A stretch of 28,120 nucleotides of DNA from SAR116 cluster bacterium (GTDB taxonomy: Bacteria > Pseudomonadota > Alphaproteobacteria > Puniceispirillales > GCA-002684695), in contig NYVQ01000030.1 in NCBI GenBank assembly GCA_002684695.1, positions 48,235 through 76,354 of the forward strand. The letters run 5' to 3'. Shown in pieces: positions 16,900-26,298 of this stretch; the stretch's first letter is position 1; each line of letters starts with the position of its first letter. The notes under the pieces were generated by a model. The model worked only from the letters and a program-made list of their open reading frames with translations. It ran no database searches and was not told where the DNA came from. The position numbers were made by a program, and so were the translations under genes.

Positions 16900-18228
16900 A
16901 TGCTGAGATTATTTCGATATAAAAAAATTATTAAAATTGAGTATAATCTTTTTTTAAAAATAGTTATTATTTCACTTTTATTCTTATTTACAAATTCTCT
17001 ATCTGCCCAAAATTTAAATGAAATCACTAATATTAGAGCAGGTAAGCATGATGGTTTTTACAGAGTTGTGGTTGAAACATCAAAAAAAGTTGAAACATCT
17101 ATTGAACTAAAAAAAGACCCATATAGAGCGATAATAAAAATCCCAGAATCTCTTTGGAGAGCAAATTCTACGCCCAGAACAGGAAATTTTTTTCCTAATA
17201 TTCCTATTTCTTACTCCTTTAAAAACAATGAAATTGGAAAAACTAATCTTATTCTGAGTGTTAATAAGCCATTTAGTTTAGATAAAATCTATTGGTTAGC
17301 AAAATTAGATGGTGGTAAAAGATTAGTAATTGATATTTATTATAGCAGTGAAACTGATTTTATAGTTACTCAAAAGTCCTTTAATGATTTTTCAAAGCAG
17401 CAACTTGAATTAGTGCTGAGTGCTAAACCGAAAACTTTAGAAAAAAACTTTACTTTGTTTACGGGAAAAAAAAATGATCAATTAATAACTAACAAGGATG
17501 GAACAACTAGTAATGATATTAATGAAAATAACAATAAAATAGAAAGTGAAACTAATTTTTTAGTTGTTATTGATCCGGGTCATGGTGGCAAAGATCCTGG
17601 AGCTGTTGGTTATTCAAAAACTTTAGAAAAAGATGTAAACTTATATGCTGCAAAGATTCTTTATAATAAACTTAATAATATAAATGGAATAAGAGCCTTT
17701 CTTACAAGGTCTCAAGACGAATTTATAAATTTACATGATAGATATAAAATTGCTAATCAATTAAAAGCAGATATATTTATATCTCTTCATTCTGATGCAA
17801 CTACATCAAAGAGTGTAAGTGGGTATTCAATTTTTAGCTTAAATAAAGACCCTGATTTTAATAAAGCAAATTTTGAGAAAAATCAAAATAATCAAAATGT
17901 ATTAGGAAATGTAATACTTGATAATGAGATTTTAGAAACTCAAACTGTGCTTTATAAAATGTATCAAAGAAGAAAGAGGAACTATTCAATTAAACTTAAA
18001 AATTTAATTTTAGAGGAGTTTAAGACTTTGCCTATTAAATCACGAGGTGGAAAAAAAGAAGATTTTATAGTGCTTAAATATCATGTAATACCAGCTGTAT
18101 TAATAGAGATGGGTTTTATAACAAATAAAAATGATGAAAAAAAATTAAATGATCACAAGTTCATTTCTAATTTAATGGAGAGAGTTTCAGTTGCTGTTTC
18201 AAAATATAAGAAAGTTTATTTGAAATAA
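16900..18228 (+). CDS. amiC: N-acetylmuramoyl-L-alanine amidase with AMIN domain
   Basis: 442 residues. A basic N-terminus and hydrophobic segment ending near SLSA (residues 34-37) form a signal peptide. An AMIN domain (about 40-150) that targets such enzymes to the division site or cell wall is followed by a polar Asn-rich linker and a C-terminal Amidase_3 domain (about 220-435). Zinc ligands are His228 (DPGHGG), Glu243 (LEKDV) and His297 (SLHSD); the catalytic Glu is Glu403 (LIEMGF). The enzyme cuts the amide bond between MurNAc and L-Ala, needed to separate daughter cells. A segment of about 60 residues between the last His and the catalytic Glu (about 310-370) may hold the helix that blocks the active site in activator-dependent amidases. 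The ATG at 16900 is preceded by CAGG, close to the start. Followed by mrcA and prfB, a recognised alphaproteobacterial order. AmiA/AmiB/AmiC type cannot be separated strictly. Confidence 0.93.
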   Translation: MLRLFRYKKIIKIEYNLFLKIVIISLLFLFTNSLSAQNLNEITNIRAGKHDGFYRVVVETSKKVETSIELKKDPYRAIIKIPESLWRANSTPRTGNFFPNIPISYSFKNNEIGKTNLILSVNKPFSLDKIYWLAKLDGGKRLVIDIYYSSETDFIVTQKSFNDFSKQQLELVLSAKPKTLEKNFTLFTGKKNDQLITNKDGTTSNDINENNNKIESETNFLVVIDPGHGGKDPGAVGYSKTLEKDVNLYAAKILYNKLNNINGIRAFLTRSQDEFINLHDRYKIANQLKADIFISLHSDATTSKSVSGYSIFSLNKDPDFNKANFEKNQNNQNVLGNVILDNEILETQTVLYKMYQRRKRNYSIKLKNLILEEFKTLPIKSRGGKKEDFIVLKYHVIPAVLIEMGFITNKNDEKKLNDHKFISNLMERVSVAVSKYKKVYLK

Positions 18229-18277
18229 ATAAATTCAATGACAAAATATTAACATTATTACAATCTAATATTTAGGT

Positions 18278-20692
18278 ATGAAGATTTTTTTTAATATACT
18301 TAGTATAATTATAGGACTTACTTTCTTTGGTGGACTATTATTGATTTTCTCAGTTGCATGGATTTTCTGGGTTTATGGACAAAACTTGCCAGACTATAAC
18401 CAACTATCAAAGTATGAACCGCCAGTTGTAAGTAGGGTTTACGCTTCTAATGGAGCACTTTTGGAAGAATTTGCAACAGAGAAAAGATTGTTTGTTCCAA
18501 TTGAGTCCATACCAGACATCATAAAAGAAGCTTTTTTATCATCTGAAGATAAAGATTTTTATAATCATCTTGGACTTGATTTTAAAGCAATTATTAGAGC
18601 ATCAATAACAAATTTAAAAAACTATAATTCTGGTAAAAGAGCAATTGGTGCATCAACGATTACACAGCAAATTGCAAAAAACTTTTTGTTGTCATCTGAT
18701 TATAGTTTTGAGAGAAAGATAAAAGAAGCTATCCTTGCTTTAAGAATTGAGCGAACTTTTTCAAAAGATCATATTTTTGAATTATATTTGAATGAAATAT
18801 ACCTCGGTCTCAGTAGTTATGGTGTAGCTGCTGCGGCACTAAATTATTTTGATAAATCTTTGTCAGAGATATCATTGGAAGAAGCTGCTTATTTAGCAGC
18901 ACTTCCAAAAGGGCCAAATAATTATCATCCAACAAAAAAAATAAAGCAGGCAACTATCAGAAGAAACTGGGTTTTATCTCAAATGTATGAAAATGGGTTT
19001 ATAACTGAAAATGAACTAAATAATGTATCAGCAATTGAATTAACAGTAGCAGATTCATCGGGTGTTGACGCTGCTTATGCTCCTTATCCAGTTGAGGAAA
19101 TAAGAAAAAAACTTGTTAAAGATTATGGTCAAAACACTTTATATGCAGGTGGATTATCAATACAATCAACCATTGACCCAAGTATACAAGAATTAGCTGA
19201 TAAAAGTCTCAAAATTGGAATTGAAAATTTAGATAGAAGACAGGGGTGGAGGGGGGCATTAACTAAAGTTTTTGAGGATGAAACAGATCAAAATGCTCTA
19301 AAGAGAGCGTCTTTATTGATGCCACCAAATTATAGGACTGCTCTTATAAAAAATATATCTTCAAAAAAAGCTGATATTTTATTAAGCGATGGAAGTGAAG
19401 GGTATATTCCTCTTCAAAATGCAGTATGGGCAAGAAGAAAGATTAATTATGAAAGCAAAGGTAAAGCACCGACTGATCTATCAAAGTTAATCAATATTGG
19501 CGATATTGTTCCAGTAAAAAAGCCTATTGGTGAAGATGCTGTAACTGATATTGGTGCATGGATGTTATCCCAAAAACCTGAAGTATCAGGTTCAATAATT
19601 GTTCTTGATCCCCACACTGGTAGGATACTGGCAATGTCAGGCGGTTATGCATTTAACGATAGTGAATTCAATAGATCTACTCAAGCTTATAGACAGCCTG
19701 GATCTGCTTTTAAACCTTTCATTTATCTGTCAGCCTTAGAGAAAAATTTCTTACCTACATCTCTAGTACGAGATGCACCGATTGTTATAGATCAGGGACC
19801 AGGTCTACCTAAATGGAAGCCATCTAATTATTCTAATAAGTTTTATGGGCCATCCACCCTTAGAACTGGTATTGAAAAATCAAGAAATTTAATGACAGCA
19901 AGACTAGCTCTTGAGCTTGGAATGGAGAATATACAAGAAATTGCAAAAAGATTTGGTATTAACGAAAATATGCCTAACTTACTGTCTATGTCACTGGGTG
20001 CTGGTGAAACTACCTTATTAAAATTAGTAAATGCATATGCAATGATTGTTAACGGTGGTAAAAAAATTAATTCTACATTAATTGATCGTATTCAAGATCG
20101 AAGAGGAAATACTATCTTTCAATTTGATAAAAGAGATTGCATTAATTGTATTCCCAAAAATGGTTGGCAAGACCAACTTCCTCCTAAAATAGTAGATAAT
20201 AGAATTTCTATAACTGACCCATCAAGTGCATACCAAATGACCTCTATGCTTAAAGGTGTAATTGACAGGGGTACAGGTATTAAATTAAAAAAACTTAATT
20301 TAAATTTAGCTGGTAAAACAGGAACTACAAATGATAACACTAACGCTTGGTTCATCGGGTTTTCTCCTGATATTGTCGTTGGTGTATATATTGGTTATGA
20401 TGAACCTAAGCCTCTGGGTAAAAGGGAAACGGGTTCTAGCGCCGCAGTGCCAATATTTGAGGAGTTTTTTAAAAATTTTTCTAAAAATAAACCTGACATT
20501 CCTTTTAGAAGACCTGATGGTATAAGGTTAATTCCAATCCATGTGAAAAGTGGTATAAGAGCTAGTGAAATCAAAAAAGGGGTTATCCAAGAAGCTTTTA
20601 AGCAAGGTCAATTTCCTGATAATAACTTAATGGAAAATGAGAATAATAGGACTGAAATTAATTCTGAAAATTTAGAGTTGGGTATATATTAA
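18278..20692 (+). CDS. mrcA: Penicillin-binding protein 1A, bifunctional transglycosylase/transpeptidase
   Basis: 804 residues, class A PBP. A short cytoplasmic start and one transmembrane helix (about 6-33) precede the GT51 glycosyltransferase domain, with SSEDKDFYNH placing the catalytic Glu at residue 90 and GASTITQQIAKN (about 125-136) as the second GT motif. An OB-like/ODD linker domain (about 300-390) is followed by the transpeptidase domain: SAFK at 476-479 (Ser476 nucleophile), SRN at 535-537 and KTG at 680-682. It polymerises and cross-links peptidoglycan in the periplasm. The gene begins 49 bases after amiC with TAGG close to the ATG and ends 15 bases before prfB, so amiC-mrcA-prfB are probably cotranscribed. 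The C-terminal tail after about 770 is Asn/Glu-rich with no recognised domain. Confidence 0.97.
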   Translation: MKIFFNILSIIIGLTFFGGLLLIFSVAWIFWVYGQNLPDYNQLSKYEPPVVSRVYASNGALLEEFATEKRLFVPIESIPDIIKEAFLSSEDKDFYNHLGLDFKAIIRASITNLKNYNSGKRAIGASTITQQIAKNFLLSSDYSFERKIKEAILALRIERTFSKDHIFELYLNEIYLGLSSYGVAAAALNYFDKSLSEISLEEAAYLAALPKGPNNYHPTKKIKQATIRRNWVLSQMYENGFITENELNNVSAIELTVADSSGVDAAYAPYPVEEIRKKLVKDYGQNTLYAGGLSIQSTIDPSIQELADKSLKIGIENLDRRQGWRGALTKVFEDETDQNALKRASLLMPPNYRTALIKNISSKKADILLSDGSEGYIPLQNAVWARRKINYESKGKAPTDLSKLINIGDIVPVKKPIGEDAVTDIGAWMLSQKPEVSGSIIVLDPHTGRILAMSGGYAFNDSEFNRSTQAYRQPGSAFKPFIYLSALEKNFLPTSLVRDAPIVIDQGPGLPKWKPSNYSNKFYGPSTLRTGIEKSRNLMTARLALELGMENIQEIAKRFGINENMPNLLSMSLGAGETTLLKLVNAYAMIVNGGKKINSTLIDRIQDRRGNTIFQFDKRDCINCIPKNGWQDQLPPKIVDNRISITDPSSAYQMTSMLKGVIDRGTGIKLKKLNLNLAGKTGTTNDNTNAWFIGFSPDIVVGVYIGYDEPKPLGKRETGSSAAVPIFEEFFKNFSKNKPDIPFRRPDGIRLIPIHVKSGIRASEIKKGVIQEAFKQGQFPDNNLMENENNRTEINSENLELGIY

Positions 20693-20707
20693 AATAAACA
20701 TATTGAA

Positions 20708-21814
20708 ATGAAGATAGAAATTGAAAACAAAGTCTCAGAGATAAAACATATTATATCTATATTAAAAGATCATGCAAATATTGAATCTTCAAAAGAGAAA
20801 TTAAAAAAATTAATAATAGCAAGTGAAGATCCTAATATATGGAATGATCGTGATGAAGCTGAAAAGTTATTTAAGCAAAAAACACAGTTAGAAAAAATTA
20901 TTTCGTCAATATCAGATTTAGAAACAGAAATTATTGATGTTGAAGAATTGATAGAAATAGGTTTTGAAGAAAATGATACTGAAATAGTTACAGAAGCTGA
21001 GGAAACAATAACAAAATTACTCGAGCTATGTCAAAAAAAACAATTTGAAACACTTCTCTCAGGTGAAGCAGATACGAATGATTGTTATTTTGAAATTCAT
21101 CCTGGGGCAGGTGGAACAGAAGCACAAGACTGGGCTAATATGCTGTCCAGAATGTATCAAAGATGGGCTGAAAATAAGCAATTTAAAATTGAAATTTTAG
21201 AAGAAACAAATGGTGAAGAAGCCGGGATAAAGTCAATCACAATGCGTTTTAGTGGTATTAACGCCTATGGATGGTCTAAGACTGAGTCTGGGATTCATAG
21301 ACTTGTTCGTATATCTCCTTTTGACAGTGCTTCTCGAAGGCATACATCTTTTGCATCTGTTTGGGTTTACCCAGTAGTAGATGACAAAATTAATATTGAA
21401 GTTGAAGAAAAAGACTTGAGAATAGATACATATCGCAGTAGTGGAGCTGGTGGGCAACACGTAAATACTACAGACAGTGCTGTAAGAATAACACATTTGC
21501 CATCTAATATAGTTGTTCAATGTCAAAGTAATAGAAGCCAACACAGAAACAAAGCTGCAGCAATGGACATGCTTAAAGCTAGACTTTATGAGAAAGAGCT
21601 GCAAAAAAGAGAAGAAGAGGCAGGGGTTTTAAGTTCTGAAAAAAGTGATATTGGGTGGGGAAACCAAATTAGATCCTATGTATTACATCCTTACCATATG
21701 GTAAAAGATTTAAGAACTAATGTAGAAAAAGGTAATGCCCAATCTGTGCTTGATGGAAACATTGATTATTTTATTGAAGCAGCACTTACAAAAAAAGTGG
21801 GCTTAGCTAAATAA
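20708..21814 (+). CDS. prfB: Peptide chain release factor 2
   Basis: 368 residues. RF2 reads UAA and UGA stops and triggers peptidyl-tRNA hydrolysis. The N-terminal helical domain (1-105) is followed by the PCRF domain with FEIHPGAGGTEAQDW. The tripeptide SPF at 203-205 recognises the stop codon (SPF is RF2-specific; RF1 has PxT), and GGQ at 248-250 is the catalytic loop whose Gln is normally methylated. The gene is one uninterrupted frame, so the +1 programmed frameshift at an early in-frame UGA that regulates RF2 in E. coli and many other bacteria is absent. The start region has no obvious Shine-Dalgarno. The stop is three bases from the end of the convergent bcp gene. Confidence 0.97.
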   Translation: MKIEIENKVSEIKHIISILKDHANIESSKEKLKKLIIASEDPNIWNDRDEAEKLFKQKTQLEKIISSISDLETEIIDVEELIEIGFEENDTEIVTEAEETITKLLELCQKKQFETLLSGEADTNDCYFEIHPGAGGTEAQDWANMLSRMYQRWAENKQFKIEILEETNGEEAGIKSITMRFSGINAYGWSKTESGIHRLVRISPFDSASRRHTSFASVWVYPVVDDKINIEVEEKDLRIDTYRSSGAGGQHVNTTDSAVRITHLPSNIVVQCQSNRSQHRNKAAAMDMLKARLYEKELQKREEEAGVLSSEKSDIGWGNQIRSYVLHPYHMVKDLRTNVEKGNAQSVLDGNIDYFIEAALTKKVGLAK

Positions 21815-21817
21815 AAA

Positions 21818-22276
21818 TCAAAAATCAGAAATTACACCGAGCACTTCTTTTGCATGGTTGGGCACTTTAACTTTTGGCCATGTTTTTAGAATTTTACGAT
21901 CTTTGTCTATTAGGAAAGTACTTCTTTGAATTCCCATATATTTTTTTCCGTACATTGATTTCTCAACCCAAACAGAAAATAAATCACAAATACTTCCATC
22001 AACATCTGAACCAAGCTCGCATTTCAGATCGTGCTTTTCTCGGAATTTTTTTTGTTGTTCAATAGTATCTTTTGAAATTCCAATAACTCTTGTATTCATT
22101 CTTTCAAAATCATTAATAATTTCACTAAATTCATTTGCTTCTTTTGTGCAACCTGAGGTATTAGCCCTTGGGAAGAAAAAAACGACAGTAAAGTTTTGAT
22201 TACTTTTATTTAAACTAAATTCTTGCTTATCAGTTTGAATTTTAAATTCAGGGACTATATCAGCTTCTTGAAACAT
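21818..22276 (-). CDS. bcp: BCP/PrxQ-type peroxiredoxin
   Basis: 152 residues from the ATG at 22276, which has GGAG six bases upstream (CTCC at 22283-22286). A frame start at 22288 is a TTG lying inside that Shine-Dalgarno. The protein reduces hydroperoxides through a peroxidatic Cys43 in the FFFPRANTSGCTKEA segment. Two features are unusual. The motif reads T-S-G-C where the family has T-P-G-C, and the residue five after Cys43 is Asn (GCTKEAN), so the resolving Cys of E. coli BCP is missing. Cys86 (DLKCEL) and Cys97 (SICDLF) are the only other Cys and either could resolve, or the enzyme may work as a 1-Cys type. The remaining fold motifs (IGISKD, STFLIDKD) are intact. Cytoplasmic. The gene is monocistronic, divergent from the AsmA-like gene. 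Confidence 0.93.
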   Translation of the reverse strand: MFQEADIVPEFKIQTDKQEFSLNKSNQNFTVVFFFPRANTSGCTKEANEFSEIINDFERMNTRVIGISKDTIEQQKKFREKHDLKCELGSDVDGSICDLFSVWVEKSMYGKKYMGIQRSTFLIDKDRKILKTWPKVKVPNHAKEVLGVISDF

Positions 22277-22370
22277 TTTAATCTCCAATAATTAGTAGTA
22301 AAATTAATATTCTATTATATTATTTAATAAATTAGATTTAAAAGTCTATATCACCATTTTGGGACTTTTT

Positions 22371-25300
22371 GTGAATAAGTTTGTTAATTACGTTATTAAT
22401 TTTTTTGCCGCATTCATAGCTATTTTATTAACTGCTATATTTATTTTAATGTGGCAGACTTCTTCGATTATTTTTAACCTAGGTGGGCTTCCCAAAGTAA
22501 TTGAAAACAATCTATCTAATCATGTTCCAGGTTTGCAGCTTAAAATTGATGATATAAACTTTAGTATTGGCAAAATTCAGGCGCCTTTTGGTATTAAAGC
22601 CAATGAAATTGAGGTAAATTTTAAAGGTGAAGATTTTAATATCGAGCAAGCAAGTGTCTATTTTTCACCATTTAATATTTTGTTAGGTGATTTTAAATTT
22701 GATAGAATTATATTGGATGGTTTAAACTTTGAAATTTCACAAAATCCTGATAAAAATGGTGATTTCTTTCAGACCAATAGAGTTGTATTACCTAAGTTTT
22801 TTCAAGAAGTTTTTTTTAATAGTAATAAATTAAATTATAAAAATAGTATTGCATATAATTTCAAAAATGCTGAATACTCAGTCACCAATAGTTCAATTGA
22901 CCTAGTTGACTTCGAACAAATTGATTCAATAAATAATATAAATTTTCAAATTACTAAAGTTGATAATGATTTCAATATTTCTGGCCAATTTAAATTCAAC
23001 ACTATTAAAGAGAAAATTAAGTTTTCTATGATAAGAAGAAAAGATGGTGAAAGTGACATAAATTTTGAATTCCAAAACATTAATAATAAAGAAGTAGATA
23101 ACTTTTTCGTCTCATCAATAGACAATTTGAATTTTATAATAGGTGGAGAAATTAACTTAAAAATTACTTCGAACAATAAAATTAGCCATTTTAATTCTTC
23201 ATTAAAGGTTTCAAAAATTGACTATCCTTCAGAGTATAGTGAACTTTCAAATTTTTACTCTAAAGTTCAATCTGGAATGTTTGATTTGACCTACTCGTTT
23301 GAAGAGGATCAATTAAAAGTCCAAAATTTTTTATTATTAGGTCGTGAACTTACAATAGCTTCTGGCTCTGCTAATATAAGTAATTTTAGGGGATCTTCTA
23401 AAAGTCTTAAGATTGATTTTAAATCTGACGAAATAAATTCGAAATTTATTCCAAAAAACCTTTTAAGAAAGTATGGGTTGCATTCAACAAATGGCAATTT
23501 GTCAAATATAAATCTTAAAGCAGATATTCTGATCAATAGAGATAATTTTAATTTCTCTGTTAAAAGTTATAAATTAAGTGGCTTCCTCAATAATTTTCAA
23601 GTTTTAAAAAATGATATAAATAATAAAATTATCAAAACTTTAATGAACGGATCATTTGAGTTAAATAACAATAATGAAATGGAAACTAATCTTAAATTAG
23701 ATTTAGTTCTAAATAATCTTAGTCCTGAATTAATAATAGAAGATATTATACCTAAAAGTTATAATATTAATCTGGAAGATGGTTCGTTTGAAAATTTATC
23801 TTTAAAAGGAAATATTATAATAAATAATGATAATTTGAACTTTATTTATAAAGATTTTGAAGTAGGTGGAGTTCTTAATAATTTAAAAGTTTCCTCAAAA
23901 AATAAAAAAAACTTCTTAGAAACAGTTATAAATTTAAAATTTTTAGCTAATCTCGAAAATGAAAGTATAAAAAACTTTAAAGCTAAAGCACTTTTTAGTG
24001 ATTTTAAATTCTTCAGAGAGGGCATGTATAAAGAATTTTTTTTTGATAAATCAAAATTTGATTTAACTTTTGAGGACAATAAAGTCCAAATTTTGAACTT
24101 TCAATCCAATTTGTCTGCAAACTCTGTGTTTGAAGGTTATGCGTCGTTAAATTTGTCTGATAAAAAAGAAATCTCAAAAATTGATATTCATTTAAAAATG
24201 GACAAATTCAACTACGAATGGTTGACTAGTATTTGGCCCAATGACTTTGGTGTCAAAACAAGAAACTGGATAAAAACAAATGTAAAAAATGGTTTTGGAG
24301 AAAACTGTAATTTAAGCTTAGTTCTTAATCTTGATAAAAATAAAATTGTTCAATCTCTATTTTTAAATTGGAAGCATAAAAATTCCAAGATTAAATTCTA
24401 TAAAGATCTTCCATATGCTTATTTACCTGAAGCAAATATCAATATCACAAAAGATAAAATGATAGTAAGTTTTTTAAATTCTGAAATTGGTAATATTAAT
24501 GTTGATAAAGGTGAATTAAATATTTCCCCCATCTTTACTAGAAATGCTAGGGCTAAAGTTAATTTAACTGGTAAATCAGAATTGAATACAATCTTGAATT
24601 TTCTGAATGAGAAAGATCTTGATTTAATATCTAAATATAAGATTGGTCCAGCCTCTGCAGGTAATATTTCATATAAATCAAATTTTGAATGGCCAGTCAA
24701 AAAAAATATTAGGAAAAATGAATTTGAATGGACTATAGATGCTTCAGGTGAAAATCTAAATATACCTAGTTTACCATTTAATTTAACACACGAAATTTCT
24801 AAATTTCAAATCAAAGCAAACAATAACAAATTTAGATTTTCAAGTATTGGGAAGATTAATAACATACAATCTAAATTGAGCATTACCAAGGATGGAGTGA
24901 CTAATCCAGAAATTAAATTAGATTTTGACGACTCCGAAGAGTTGGCTATTTTAATTTCTAAATTTTCTCAAATAAAATTATATGGGAAAGCAAAAGGTTT
25001 TCTGGAAATAAAAAATTTTGACTTTAAAAATTTTAATTCAAAAGTTGTTATAGACTTAAACAATGCAACAGTTGAAATACCATATATAAACTATATCAAA
25101 GAAAAAGGTTTAAATGGATTAATAAGTACTGATTTAACTTTTATTGACGGAAAACTTCGACGGTTTTCAAATATTCAAGGTGAAATAGGATCAGTTGCAT
25201 TTGATGGTAATGTAAAAATTAATAATGGATCAATAGACGTTGCTAATTTTAACTACATTACCTTCCCTGGAACTCTCATAAATAAATTTAATCTTACTCA

Positions 25301-26288
25301 AAATAAAAAAGAACATTACAAAATTGACATTAATGCTGAGAAAATAAATCTAATGGAATACTTAAAATTTTATTCAAGAACAAAAAAAGAACCAAAAAAA
25401 AATAAATATATTTTTAACATAACAAGTGAGAAATTTATTTTCCCTGGTGGGATTGAGGCAAATGGATTAATAGAAGGGCACAAAAATTTTGATGATAGTG
25501 TGAAAGTAAAATTGTTAGGTGATATTAAAATTAATGAAAATATCAAAGTTAAAGACACAATGTTAATAGCTAGTCAAACTGACAGTGAAATTATTTTAGA
25601 TGGAAACGGTTATATTAATTCTGAGCCAGTTAAAATTTTAATGCAAGATGGTAAAGAGGATAATTCAAAAATATTAACTCTTAAAGGAAATGATGCTGGT
25701 AAAATATTAAATGGCTTAAATATTACAAAATTAGTTGAAGGGGGAACTCTAAAGATATCAGTCTTTTTAAAGGAAGAAGATTATAAGAATTATGAAGCTT
25801 TGATTGATGTGTCAAAATTTAATGTTACAAATGCACCAATATTAGTTCAATTAATATCAACTTTGAGTTTGACGGGACTTTTAAATTTACTTGAGGAAAA
25901 CGGCATTTACTTTGAAAGGGGTTATGCAAAGATTAATAATTTAGATAATAAATTTAATATACAAAATATTGAAGCAGTTGGCGAGGCAATGGCAATAACC
26001 TTAAAAGGCTGGATAAATAACAAAAAAGAAACTCTTCAAATTCAAGGAACTATTGCGCCTGCAACATTATTAACGAAATTATTAGAGCCTATACCTGTTT
26101 TAAATGACTTACTTATTGGTGGAGATAAAGCAGGAGTGGTTTTAACGGAATTTAGATTAGATGGGTCAACAGAGAAACCCTCCATTTCTTTTAGACCGCT
26201 GTCTTCTGCGCCAGGGTTGTTAAGAGATATTTTCAACTTATTCAGAAGTGATCAAGTTAACCAAACCAAGATTAAAACTCAAAATTAG
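22371..26288 (+). CDS. Large AsmA/YhdP-like inner-membrane protein (DUF3971 type)
   Basis: 1305 residues from the GTG at 22371, which has GGGA six bases upstream; a TTG at 22359 would add four residues and puts that GGGA inside the gene. One N-terminal transmembrane helix (about 8-30) precedes a very long periplasmic region of repeated beta strands rich in Asn, Lys, Ile and Phe, with no Cys pair or enzyme motif. The C-terminal 200 residues carry the conserved AsmA-like block: NAPILVQLISTLSLTGLLNLL, a GWINNKKETLQIQGT segment, PIPVLNDLLIGGDKAGV and SFRPLSSAPGLLRDIF at the end. YhdP and its relatives are bridge-like proteins thought to carry phospholipids to the outer membrane through a hydrophobic groove. 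The position between bcp and tyrS matches other alphaproteobacteria as I remember them. YhdP versus another AsmA paralogue cannot be decided from one copy, so no symbol is given. Confidence 0.85.
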   Translation: MNKFVNYVINFFAAFIAILLTAIFILMWQTSSIIFNLGGLPKVIENNLSNHVPGLQLKIDDINFSIGKIQAPFGIKANEIEVNFKGEDFNIEQASVYFSPFNILLGDFKFDRIILDGLNFEISQNPDKNGDFFQTNRVVLPKFFQEVFFNSNKLNYKNSIAYNFKNAEYSVTNSSIDLVDFEQIDSINNINFQITKVDNDFNISGQFKFNTIKEKIKFSMIRRKDGESDINFEFQNINNKEVDNFFVSSIDNLNFIIGGEINLKITSNNKISHFNSSLKVSKIDYPSEYSELSNFYSKVQSGMFDLTYSFEEDQLKVQNFLLLGRELTIASGSANISNFRGSSKSLKIDFKSDEINSKFIPKNLLRKYGLHSTNGNLSNINLKADILINRDNFNFSVKSYKLSGFLNNFQVLKNDINNKIIKTLMNGSFELNNNNEMETNLKLDLVLNNLSPELIIEDIIPKSYNINLEDGSFENLSLKGNIIINNDNLNFIYKDFEVGGVLNNLKVSSKNKKNFLETVINLKFLANLENESIKNFKAKALFSDFKFFREGMYKEFFFDKSKFDLTFEDNKVQILNFQSNLSANSVFEGYASLNLSDKKEISKIDIHLKMDKFNYEWLTSIWPNDFGVKTRNWIKTNVKNGFGENCNLSLVLNLDKNKIVQSLFLNWKHKNSKIKFYKDLPYAYLPEANINITKDKMIVSFLNSEIGNINVDKGELNISPIFTRNARAKVNLTGKSELNTILNFLNEKDLDLISKYKIGPASAGNISYKSNFEWPVKKNIRKNEFEWTIDASGENLNIPSLPFNLTHEISKFQIKANNNKFRFSSIGKINNIQSKLSITKDGVTNPEIKLDFDDSEELAILISKFSQIKLYGKAKGFLEIKNFDFKNFNSKVVIDLNNATVEIPYINYIKEKGLNGLISTDLTFIDGKLRRFSNIQGEIGSVAFDGNVKINNGSIDVANFNYITFPGTLINKFNLTQNKKEHYKIDINAEKINLMEYLKFYSRTKKEPKKNKYIFNITSEKFIFPGGIEANGLIEGHKNFDDSVKVKLLGDIKINENIKVKDTMLIASQTDSEIILDGNGYINSEPVKILMQDGKEDNSKILTLKGNDAGKILNGLNITKLVEGGTLKISVFLKEEDYKNYEALIDVSKFNVTNAPILVQLISTLSLTGLLNLLEENGIYFERGYAKINNLDNKFNIQNIEAVGEAMAITLKGWINNKKETLQIQGTIAPATLLTKLLEPIPVLNDLLIGGDKAGVVLTEFRLDGSTEKPSISFRPLSSAPGLLRDIFNLFRSDQVNQTKIKTQN

Positions 26289-26298
26289 TTATTTAAAA

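Noticed and set aside
16881..16922. 13-codon reading frame overlapping the amiC start
   Set aside because: It has no ribosome-binding site and no run of regulatory codons, and is short enough to occur by chance.
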